Below are positions 47,671 through 58,495 of a stretch of DNA of 64,000 nucleotides, piece by piece. The stretch comes from Polytrichum commune (lineage: Eukaryota > Streptophyta > Polytrichopsida > Polytrichales > Polytrichaceae): NCBI GenBank assembly GCA_950295325.1, contig OX485806.1:15870001-15934000 (forward strand), given 5' to 3'. Every line of letters begins with the position of its first letter. Positions within the stretch are counted from its first letter, which is position 1. Made by a program: the position numbers and the translations under genes. Below the pieces are notes generated by a model. That model worked only from the letters and a program-made list of their open reading frames with translations, ran no database searches and was not told where the DNA came from.

Positions 47671-49746
47671 CTAACATAAATGGCAATGAACAAGCAAACA
47701 CATTAGCCAAGTTATGATGCGAACTAGGTCATCGAGACGCCGCAATGCCACACAAACATGCACACCCTACACCATACTACCTTCAAAAAGACTAGTGGTA
47801 CTCAATGCAAGAAACATCAAACAAAGGCCCCATACGACACCTTGAAAAACACGTCCTCAAATATGACAAAAACCATAATTTAGAAGTCATAGCTAACCAA
47901 ACACACCAACTACATAAGTGGCTCAAAAACAAAGATGTTGACAAGACATTATCAAACAACTTTTGGACAAATCCAAGTATTACGGATAAACAAAAACATG
48001 TCTAATCAAATTCCGAACGGGACAGTACATGGGCTACGTCTGGAAGCATGTCGCAACCCTTGCTAGGTCCCTTAACAATCTTGCCAATTTTCGTTTCTAG
48101 CAAAGGTTACGAGTGGCTAACCCTTCGCATACCGCCATGCTAATGGTTAGCTCCTCTAACCCCGGACCAATAGTTCATAGGTGGGAACCAACCCTCCTAC
48201 TTTGCTTTCGGGACTCACCCCTTAATCGGTAACCCATTTCCCCAATGTGGACTTCCATCCATGGAAGTCCAATCCTATGTTGATCATCGCGTTGCCGGAG
48301 CAACACTACAACAACCCGAACCATACTAGGCAACTATGGCCTCACAATAGGCCAAAGCCCATGGAGGCCTTGCCGTTCGGCCTCGGGTGGGTGAGGCCAC
48401 ACCACCTCACCCATATAAGCCTCTAGGACTTCACGCGGGGCCCCTACCCCACCGTCAACCAACCTCTTGTCTCTCTACCAAGAGTTGGGGCCAAGTGGAC
48501 ATTTTCCTTTAGCTGCTGGGCCTAGAACCCCCCAGCAGCTTCAGACCATCATAACTTCCTTGTATGATGTCTGATCATAACAACCAACCACTCCATCTTC
48601 ATCTACGCTTCACGTAGATGCCGATGGACTCCTCACTTGCCCCATTCGGGCAAGTATTGAGGACGTTATGCCTGTCTGAACTTTGGCAGTCCCGGGAATC
48701 ACTCCCAGGCACTGCTGCACCAGGGCGCTGTCCGGGACAGCGCCCCACTCAAATGGCCATAACTCCTAGCTCCCACCTCCGCTTGAGGTGATCTTGAGCA
48801 TTCTAGAATCACCACGCCATGAGCTACGCATAGCTCATGGCCTTACCCTCATGCCTCCTAGTCTCCGTGGGTGGGAGGCGTTCCCAACGCCCGGGGCCCT
48901 CACCCACACTAGGATCACTTGGGCCCTCTCACCAACGGCGCCACAAGTCCCGGGTGTCACTCCGGGGTCCCCCTTGTGCCCATGGTGTTTCGGGCACTCC
49001 TCATGGAGAGGTGCGCGACAAAGCAACTCTTCTTTGGTAGAGAAGCTTACCCATCAAAAACATGCCCCATCTACAACTCATCAAATGTAGATACATGGTT
49101 ACACGTACTACTCAAATGCAAACAATAACACATTCATGCACTCATAACAAAACGACGTAACAAAGCTATATGGGAAATACGTAAACTAATTATGTCAAAT
49201 AAAATATCTAGACACTATCCACTTATGAATGCGGGAACGTACAATGACCGACCTCAAGAAAATACTGTGCCAACATGGCTACTGCCATGCACATGTGGTA
49301 CCCAAAGATGCCACTGCAATGCCAGGTTTAAACCGGACATATTGTGCGTCATAGGACATCCATATAACCACCCCCCACCAGAAGCCCCTACAACAGGAAT
49401 CACCATACAATTCATAGAATTTACATATTGTACTGACAGATTTGCCGCAAAAACCTTTGATAGGAAAACCATAAAATACCAACCACTCATCAATAACATC
49501 ATAACAAGGGGATGGAATGTAGCCCCATTCATGGTACTAGTCACAGGTGCAAGAGCCACTACACGCATCCCATCAATGAAAAACCTAGAAACAAAACTCA
49601 AACTCCCTCTCATAAACATAAAAAATACATTCCAACAAATTAACAAAATCGCCACACAATATGCACACTCAATACAAGTTCATAAACAAAGACTAGAGAA
49701 CCAACAATCTGTCAGAGACCTTCAAGACCTTCAAGACCTAGCATAA
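47671..49746 (+). pseudogene. LINE 3' end: RNase H tail, zinc-binding region and C-terminal domain
   Basis: The visible part starts at the end of an RNase H domain (GNEQANTLAK), continues with HLEKHVLKYDKNHN and a FRTGQYMGYVWK block, and then a Cys/His region (CPIYN...TWLHVLLKC), the order seen in I/Jockey-type non-LTR elements. After it comes a further domain with TWLLPCTC...CHCNARFKPDILC, ending at a TAA at 49744-49746. The copy is dead: TGA at 47715-47717, TAG at 47793-47795, a 1-nt frameshift near 47998, and a solo LTR at 48049-49020. The second zinc Cys in CPIYN is Tyr, where CPIC would be expected. The 5' part (endonuclease, RT) is missing. Confidence 0.7.
48049..49020. mobile_element. 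Solo LTR, family 1, copy 2 (inside the LINE)
   Basis: The ends are TGTCGC and GCGACA, with a perfect 5-bp target duplication AAGCA (48044-48048 and 49021-49025). It is 972 bp long and is the reverse complement of 26910-27904 with small differences. The reading frame of the LINE is continuous across it if the insertion and one AAGCA are ignored. Confidence 0.9.
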
Positions 49747-50028
49747 CTAAATAAACAAACTTATAACCCGGTATACTTTACCATGTAAAACAATGCCACT
49801 ATATTGGATAAATCCCACTTACAACGGTCACATGCTACCGGTTACCGGTTAACCGGCTATTACTTATTAATAAAGTGTCTACTCCCTGCAAAGGGTGAAG
49901 TAGTTTTACATCTAATGCCATTGCCCTAGGGTGTGGCCAAGGATGTTCTACACACAGACACTCTATTCACTCTAACCTCCTCCGGAGACTGGAGTTCTTC
50001 TTCTTCTTTTTCTTCTCCTTCTTCTTCA
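49747..50028. other. LINE tail and CTT-rich tract
   Basis: This lies between the LINE stop and copy B of the 1.5-kb duplication. It contains a CCGGTTA-rich patch (about 49838-49858) and a CTT/TTC tract (about 49995-50027). Confidence 0.45.
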
Positions 50029-51583
50029 GCACAATGAACTACACTATTCATGGTATTTAGTGTCACTTACTATTTGGAATTATGCAATGCAATAATTTTT
50101 TACTACAAACTCCAGTTTCTACTTTCAAAGGTTATATAGGTTGTTCATATATTATAAAACATAAATGACTTTTCTCGATAACGTATTACATTCTCAATAA
50201 ATAGTTATAGCATTGTGTAACTCTAAATAGTAAGTGACACTAAATACCATAAACGGTGTAGTTGAGTAAAGTATAATGGATTTCTCAATGGAATTCATGC
50301 AGGTATTCTATGGGTTCATGGCTATCAAAGACCACAAGCATGAGTCTTCTTGACCAATTAATTGTCCTGCGTCACTAAAAGAAAATTGTGTTGTCTGCCT
50401 AGGACATCCGCAAATCTACCACAGTGATAGTTTCGCATTTTTCTTTCACCGACACAGGATTATTGGCGACTAGGACGCATAAGTTACCCTGGATATCCAG
50501 TTGACAGACAAAAGCTCTCATTGTCCAGCTCATCGTTGAAGTTGTGCCATACAATTACGATCATTTGAAAGGAGTTTAGGGTAATTACTGCAGACGACCA
50601 TACCTCTAATCGACAAGCCACAACAGTAACCGTAGGAGTCCTTATTCTTAACTAAGACTTGTCTCAACCGATTCGCAATTGTGAATCCACACAGGAATAT
50701 GAGTCACCTCAAGTGTTGGTAGCAGACATGTCTGAGTCCAGTAAAAGGTTTGAATCTTATTTCTCCTCCCTCCTGGCCCCGAAGTTGCTTGGGTGACAGA
50801 CCGGGATTCTTCTACAACAGAAATCAGCAAGGTCGAAGGGGTGGGGTGAAACGTAGCAAGGTATGCATCAACCCATATGTTCTGGAACAAAGATCTGAAG
50901 AAGGTTCAAGGGGAAGGTTTTCAACTACATTTGGCAGCTGGGAGGGGAAGCGGCCTCCTGTGACCTGAGCAGGGGCTGGAAGGTGAGGACATGAGGTTGC
51001 CGGGTTTCGGGTCTCGGGTTGCATGTCGATAGTCCATCCATTCCAAACCTGGAGTCACCGCTTGAGATCCGGCCGGAGGGCAGGGTCGATTGAGTGTTGC
51101 AGCGGAGGAAACCGCGTAAGGCGGGAAACCGAGCAGCGCAAACCTCCCGCTCTGGGTAGTGGAGGGAAAATGGGCTTGAATGTTGGCTGTGAATTGCCTT
51201 GGCCGGCAACCTGTCGTGGACCATCTTCTCTTTTGGTTTCGATTTATTCACCATCCTGCTACTTATCCTTGGCAGGAATTACAGTACCAACTCTTCACCA
51301 AGCGACTGCTTTGCACTTAGTGCCGCGGCAAGGTTTACATGGAACATGGCAACTCTTTTACTTATTAATGGTCATCAAGATTTTGTCATTCAAGATCAAT
51401 CACAAGCTATGGAGAAGACTAAATGCTTCAAGAGTGAGAGGCAAGCCTAATTAACAAACACGTTTTCGTGTTTGTGGGATGGGCCTCGAATGAGGCGGTC
51501 CAAAAACAAAAGGCATGTTTATTTCTATGAATTTTATTTATAAGTTGTATATTCTAGACAAATGAAACAAGCTTTACTTCATT
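50029..51583 (-). repeat. 1.5-kb duplicated segment, copy B (inverted)
   Basis: This is the reverse complement of 2332-3874 across its full length. It has the same TIR element at 50038-50262 (flanked by TGA). The opposite-strand frame at 51199-51450 is kept, with a 6-bp in-frame insertion relative to copy A. Confidence 0.75.
50038..50262. mobile_element. 225-bp TIR element (MITE), copy B
   Basis: Same TIRs as 3641-3865, with TGA on both sides (50035-50037 and 50263-50265). It sits inside the duplicated segment, so it was probably copied along with it. Confidence 0.7.
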
Positions 51584-51649
51584 TGCCGCCTTGCATTTTC
51601 CTTGGTGGCCGTGTACACCAAGTGTGGCTCACCTTGCAGTCGGGCCAAG

Positions 51650-51818
51650 GCATGCCAAAATGAGTTTGGTAACCCAATGAACCAATATGGAATGTCCTTC
51701 GTTCAAACCTCCACATTGACTCCAAGCATGCACCCAAAACTTACCGAACATGGAAAGTTATGCATGTGAAACAACCAACTCCCTACTAAAACTCCGGTGG
51801 AGTTAATGGATAACTCTA
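51650..51818. repeat. Single half-arm of the 36.3-kb hairpin
   Basis: Starting CATGCCAAAATGAGTTTGGT it follows the right arm 36455-36622 with scattered changes. No second arm is adjacent, so this may be the ancestral, un-inverted form. Confidence 0.75.
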
Positions 51819-51996
51819 ATATGTCTCAAACTCTATCAATTTGAGAGAATTGCTTGGTGGTATTTGTCTATCCTGGAATTTATCTTGGAATCTATCATGT
51901 TGAAAAAATTATTAAAGAAGTCATGGTCTCCCAGAGTTTGCATGAGGCCCACCTCTTGGAGGTGGGTCTAACGAAATTCTAGGAGACCACGAAACC

Positions 51997-52470
51997 CCCG
52001 GGTACGCAACTCCCGTATTATATGGTCTTGATTATAATCACTTATAATGCGTTTTAGTCCAATATTGAGTGATATAATTTGTTTTAATGTAGGAAACCCT
52101 TGTAGACCTTCTAACAAGGAATCCAAAAATGTAATTATATATAGGAAATGAATATATTTTGAAGCATATAATTGCATTAAAAACTTAATTATATGATTTT
52201 TTTTAATACAGGTACCATAGGTCAAACTACCCAACTTTTTGGACTTTTTAATAGAATTTTAACATTGTGAATGAATTATAATTTTAATGGGAGGCTTAAT
52301 AAATATGCAACCCAACTTTTTTTTCATCTCATTTTATTTAATTTGGTCTTCACCCAACTTTTTGATCATTTTAATTTGATATAATTTGATATAATTTTTA
52401 CAAAAGCCGTCCTCTAAGCCGTTTTAAGTACGATGCCCCCTGCGTATAATATGGGAGTTGCGTACCCGGG
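51997..52470. mobile_element. 474-bp hAT-like MITE
   Basis: Terminal inverted repeats of about 26 bp begin CCCGGGTACGCAACTCCC. An 8-bp target duplication ACGAAACC lies at 51989-51996 and 52471-52478. The 8-bp size is typical of hAT elements. The interior is AT-rich with repeats of CCCAACTTTTT and no transposase. Confidence 0.85.
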
Positions 52471-52478
52471 ACGAAACC

Positions 52479-54583
52479 TTATCCATAATCCACCATGTAA
52501 GACTCCATGTAGACTTTTCACCCATGAAACCTTCTTTGGGCCTTTAGTCCTTCACCTTCGTGTGTGAAGTGAACTTAGACGGTCTCCGCCCTTTCGACCA
52601 ATGAGAGCTCTTAGATTGCAATGGTCACGGGCCTTCAATCTTGTATGTGAAGTGGTCCTCAGCTCAAGGTCACCCACAATCCTAGACCCAACTTCCCGCA
52701 AGTGTCTCTGACTGCCAAAGCACTGAAAGGGTCTGCGCAATGAGATGCATGCCACCCTCACCCTCTTAACAGGATTTCGAGGCATTTCCCAAAATGTTGG
52801 CAGCCTGTAATTGGTGCTCACTCCCGGGTTAATGATTTTTCAAAAGCAGTGATCGGGGAGATTTTTGGGCATAATCGGTTGAGATCCTAGTGTTTGCAAG
52901 TCCAACCGGTTACATGTTGACATCTTCCGGATTTCCTTTATCAAATTGGGGTACATTCTATGAATTCCTCTATAATGATCGGTAATTTTCCTGCAGTCTT
53001 GAACTTCAACCGGTTCATTTGTAACTAACTGCCAGTTCTCCCCGATCATTGTTCAAAAGGCGGGTAAACATTCTTCCGCTCGCTCAAGCACTAACTGCTG
53101 CGGCAATTGCAGAATGTTTGTTGACACTTTGTGACCGAATTAATGACTCTACCTCCTTTATTGTCTTCTGAAAGGTTGCGATTCCATGAGCATTTCCACA
53201 AGCCAGCATGTAAAGTTTATCAAAATGGCAACATTCCTTCCTCTCACGCACAATTCGGAAAGCTCTCCCTCCTCCTCCTTCACCTAGCTAGCTAGGTAGG
53301 CGAGTGCTGAATTTTTGTGGTACTAGGTGGAAGTCAATCAACATGGGACCCCGGGATCACGTGACTGCAGTTCTAGCGGCTTGAAATGACGAAATCCTTG
53401 TGAGCATTGCCCGTTCCAAGTACTAGCAAAGAGTTTCATGTCTAGACAATTTCGCTATGGATTTCAGCGACAAGTAGCTTGGGGGAAACAAGAGTCTCGG
53501 CGAATGAGTCTGAGGTCATGAGAATTGAATGAAGTCACGAGCAATAGTTTATGTTGCTCACATAGGGAATGAGATTAACATGAATTATTTGTATGGTAGA
53601 TTAATCTTGAGTGTGTGACTTAAGTAAACTACCATAACAATCTGTGCTATGGTCTTAGTTGAGAGGAAATTGGAGAAACTTGGATTATGTAGAATAGAGT
53701 CAGAGTGATTGTGCTGACCTTGGATGAGTTTACATTAATGAGGATTGATCCCTTGTTTGTTTTGTGAAGGATTCATATTTTTGTTATGTGGGGAACAGTT
53801 TGAGATTGATTAAAGCCTATAGTCTATGATTATGAAGAAACGCAATTGTTGAGGTTTCCGCAACTAATTGTGAATCGTAAACTTGATGGTTAAGTGACTT
53901 CTGAAGTGGATCAGTGTGCATGTGTGGATCATGTGAATTGAATAAACATTTTGACATTGGAATTGGCATGCCCACTTTAATCTGAGCAATTGTTTTGTGT
54001 TGTTGTAATATGTTGTGGGAAAATCTTGCCTAAATGATGAAGAGTTAGAAAGCGATGAGGCTTAGAAGATGAAGAGGCAATGGTCTTTGTTCAACAATTT
54101 TGAACCATTCGTATTTTATCATCCTAACTCTTGATAAGAATGGAATGGTTCAGTTGGACAAGGCCATTGACTGTGAAGTGGCTAAAAAAACCAATAGTCT
54201 TAATACTCAAAACTCCAATAAATACTTGAATTTATGAAAGGTGTTACAGTAATTTCACTCAAGTATGCTAGAGGGGTAACTTGGAATCAACCAAGACGGT
54301 AACTACATTGACCAGTTCATTGTCTTGAAATATTTTCTAGGAGAACACTACAAGAGTTTATATGACCTATTTGACAAAAATGTGACGAAATTCTGTTAAT
54401 TTGGGTGTCATATAGGGCACCTTGATTCGGTCATACAATTAACAGAGTTCTGTCAATTTCTTTGTCATCTGGGACAATTATACACGTAGGATTCCATTTA
54501 CTCCGGCCCCTTTGTCATGTTGGATTCTCTTTACCTCGTCATTTACCCATGGTGATGTGGTTTAATGTCCAAGTTATACTAGT
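52479..54583. other. Non-coding stretch with one dispersed repeat
   Basis: The block at 52858-53050 is copy 2 of the repeat at 41219-41443. No gene is supported in the remainder. Confidence 0.45.
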
Positions 54584-54792
54584 AAAAAATCCTAAATTAG
54601 TAATTCACCCTCGCATTCGGGGCCTACTCACATAGGTCTAAGGGCGAAGGGCCACCTCACCTAACCTAGGCTAATGGACAAAACCACCTACCTACCCTAG
54701 GCGAAGCCAAGGGTGAGGGGTCAAGGGGATCAAACATTGAACCTCTTGGCTATAGTGTGAAGGCCTTAGCCACTAAGCCACCGCTCATTACA
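54584..54792 (-). mobile_element. tRNA-derived SINE
   Basis: On the minus strand a Pol III A box TGGCTTAGTGG (54780-54770) is followed about 27 bp later by a B-box-like GGTTCAATGTTTGATCC (54743-54727). A unique body then ends in TTTTTT (54589-54584), a Pol III stop. Length is about 205 nt. The B box is imperfect and a tRNA cloverleaf was not confirmed, so a SINE fits better than a tRNA gene. Confidence 0.65.
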
Positions 54793-55019
54793 TGATATAG
54801 GCCAAGTATGTAAGAGTTTTGTATGAAGAAGCCATAAGACTTATAAACTTATGTATATATATTTTTTAATTAGTGAAAGTAAAAACAAGCATAGAATTAA
54901 TGTATTTATTTTTTTTAATTAGTACGTATTGTATTTGTATTAAAAACAATTTACAAAAATACTCCTAAACATTATTACAGTAATTATTGTAATTATTTTA
55001 ACTACATTAATTACAATAA

Positions 55020-55345
55020 TTTCAGTATTTTACTGAAAATAGCAAATTTCAGTATTTACTTAAATTAGCAAATTTCAGTATTTATCTAAATTAGCAAATT
55101 TCAATATTTACTTAAATTAGCAAATTTCAGTATTTACCTAAATTAGCAAATTTCATTATTTACTTAAATTAGCAAATTTCAGTATTTACTTAAATTAACA
55201 AATTTCAGTATTTAGTTAAATTGGTAATTTCAGTATTTACTTAAATTGGTAATTTCCCCATTTACTTAAATTGGTAATTTCAGTATTTACTCAAAAGGGT
55301 AATTTCAGTATTTACTTAAATTGGTAATTTCAGTATTTACGTTAA
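55020..55345. repeat. 25-bp AT-rich tandem array
   Basis: About 13 units of AATTTCAGTATTTACTTAAAT plus four variable bases (TAGC early, TGGT late). The change of the last bases part-way suggests two expansion phases. Confidence 0.9.
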
Positions 55346-57011
55346 TTAATTAAATTAGTTATTACATTAATTATAGTAAATACATTATTTATATTAATTA
55401 CTTATACTAGTAATTACAATAATTAAAAACCTTTTGTAACACCTTTTGTAACACCTTTTGTTGTTAATAAATATGAGACACATGCTCAGGTGAAGAGAAT
55501 AAGTTAAACGTGAAATATATAAATCTGATGACAGAAAATTGACACAAATTTTGAATAATGTCCGAATTGACAAAAATTCATAGCTTTGAGCTGATTTTGT
55601 CACTTCGGACATTTTAGTGTCACATTTTTGTCAATTATACACCCATTTCCTTGTAGTGGAATGAAAAAAATTGTACATGAACATACCCCTCATTCATTTA
55701 ACACAAAAACTTGACCCCCTATAAATTTGTTGTTGATTCATCTCAAATGACCTCAAGTACACTAATTTGGGGTCTTTAAAACTAGTTCAAATGTCGAATG
55801 TACTTAATAAAGTTACCTGTGGGTTGCATACAATTTCAGGGCTTTCATGTTGGATGAATGAGAGGTATGCTCGTATACAATAATTTTCTCTCTCCTTGTT
55901 TGTATTGGGGTTAAGGCTAATTGCACAGACATTGTGAGCTCAAACTGATTCACTGGTGTTTTTGCTCTTCAACCTACTAACTCCATGCACATTGATCCTT
56001 CGACGGCTAATTTATAAGCTTGTTGCAATCTGACTATGTTAAATTCTCTTTAGAATATAACACATGTGTTGATAAGAAATGGGCATAAAATGAACACTCT
56101 TGGCTCTACACCCACGTTGCATAGGATCATTGTGAAATACGCAGTTTGTGCGAGATTTATGAGCAAATTTAAATTGTGCCATTTTTTTTCATGATTTTTT
56201 GAGATCGCATGAATATCATATTGTTTGTCCTAATGAGGATTCTCTTTCTTATTAAATATCATATAAATTGGATATTCAACAATTCAACATTAATTGGATT
56301 CTCAATATTTTGAGATCTTGTCGTACTCCATGTTGACTTGATCCTTACTTTGTTGTTGTTACACATGTCTTCTTGGTGCCTCTTCTTACATCCACACTTG
56401 TTCTACACCACTCAAATACAAGTGTCTCATTAAGAAAAGTAACCAAATTAGGCCACTTACCTTTGATGTGTCAAAATGACCATATAGCTACACGTAAGCT
56501 AGACATGCCTAAATTGAACACAACTATAATTTAGACACCTATATTTGAGTGATATGTTGTTAGGTGTGGATTTAAGAACTGACAACAAAAAGACGTGTGC
56601 TTGTATGAGATCGGATAGCCTTTTCAAAGTATGCAAACCATTCTAGACTCATATAATCCAAAATGATTGGGGGAACCTATATGACCACTTAATGAGCACA
56701 AGAACCTTAACTTTGATATTGAATAAGATAATCATGTAAGCTTTGAAATTATGAGGGAAACGGCTACATGCTAGATTTGGATTTTACGCTACATATCCTA
56801 CAAGATGTGGGTGCAAAGAGAAAAATATCCATCTAAGGCATGTCTACCTTAACATGATGCATAGATTAATTACAAATCTACAAGAGTTGCCTAAACTACA
56901 AAACATGCATGTCAACAAGCTCACCATCTGTAAGGCCTAATAATTCGAATGTATAGGTTTTACCTCACTCAATCAATTTGGCACATGCCACCTCCTAAGC
57001 TTCATTTGGTA

Positions 57012-57050
<39 letters not shown>

Positions 57051-58495
57051 AAGAAGGCAATGGTGGTGGTGGAAAATCTTGACACAAGTCCAACTACCTT
57101 TCAAAAGAAAATGGGCAAGTGCCAAAACAACATCCCCAAATTAAACATGTGACAAAAGAAAGAGGACACAAATGTAGAAAGGTGGGAGACTCCAATTGCG
57201 AAAGGTGGGCATGGTGGGGGAAAGTGGGGGATTGGTGGGCATGGAGCTAAGGTGGCAACATGGCATGCGCAATAGGACAAAGCAAGATAATATAATGAAA
57301 ATTAAAAAAAGACGTCATTTTTTTCTTCTTAAGGGTGGGAAGGGGGGTAGGGGGCATGGTGGCAAGTCTTGTGGAGCTTATGAGCATGGGTATACATGCA
57401 TATGGTTGGTTCGCATGGGCATGGGATATGGTTGGATGGGTGCATGAAAACCGAGGTTGGGTTAATCCAAGATATGAATTCATGTGCATGGGTGCATTGG
57501 GTTGGGACAACACGGGTCCAAGATAGAACAAAGTAGGATAATTTAACAAACAAATAAAAAAGATAGTTCTTTCTTTTCTTTTTTTCTTAAACTGCTCGAT
57601 GTTGGTTGGTGGTGGGTTTATGAGCATGGACATACATGCATATGACAAGAACATACAAGCATAGACATATGGTTGCATGATTGTATGGGGTTGGGTTCAT
57701 CCAAGATACAACACTAAATATGATATTTAATGTCACCAATTCTAATTGTCTCGCTCAATACTAATTGTAAATCATGGTGTAGTGTCACCAACACTAAATG
57801 TTAACCCAACATTATTTGCCACTCCTTTTAATTTTTTGGGGAGATTATAGGTTAACAGTACTCCAATTACTGTCACTTACCAAGTGATTTTTCATTCAAA
57901 TTTCAATCATCAATGACAATGTTATATCACAAGTTGCTAACACAAGGTAGGGTTTTGGCCAATGGATGAACTCTCCATCATCCATGATAATATTTGTTCA
58001 CATATGCATATGGCATGTCATCCGAAAAGTTTACCATAGTGACATAAAATGCCATATGATATTTAGTGTAGTTCATATGCACAGGATACATTGGGCCAGG
58101 CCAGCACAGGTCCAAGCAGGGGAAATCCTAGGACAAACAACTAATTCAAACTTTTAACTGTCTTTGGACATTTGATCAATTGATACGAATCTTTAAAAAA
58201 AATTCCTTGCATGTTGCTAGCATGCCAAAAATAGACCAAAAACTTTAATATAAGAAAAATGATCAATTGCTCTATTTACTTGTTCGAGTTAGAGATAAAC
58301 CTGATATCCTCAACCTGCAACTTTGTGATCATAAATCCACTGAGACTCGTTCAAGCAATCAGAGAACAAAATATTTGGTGTGGATAATCTGTATTCAGCA
58401 CTACCCAAAGCCAGGAGCAATTTTAGAATTCGTTTGGTATTTCCGGACATACCAGTGGCCTAAAAGAATCTGTGTAGAAAATTCTGTGATATAAA
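55346..58495. other. Non-coding stretch upstream of the HEN2 gene's 3' end
   Basis: It contains a (TA)n run at about 57015-57048, G-rich GGGCATGGTGG text near 57210-57380, and small inverted motifs (about 57705-57810 and 58035-58070) similar to the ACTACAC-type TIR element. No gene is supported. Confidence 0.4.

Noticed and set aside
54727-54792. True tRNA gene
   Set aside because: The B box is imperfect, the unit is about 205 nt, and no acceptor stem was found.
57013-57050. Regulatory TA tract
   Set aside because: A plain (TA)n microsatellite.
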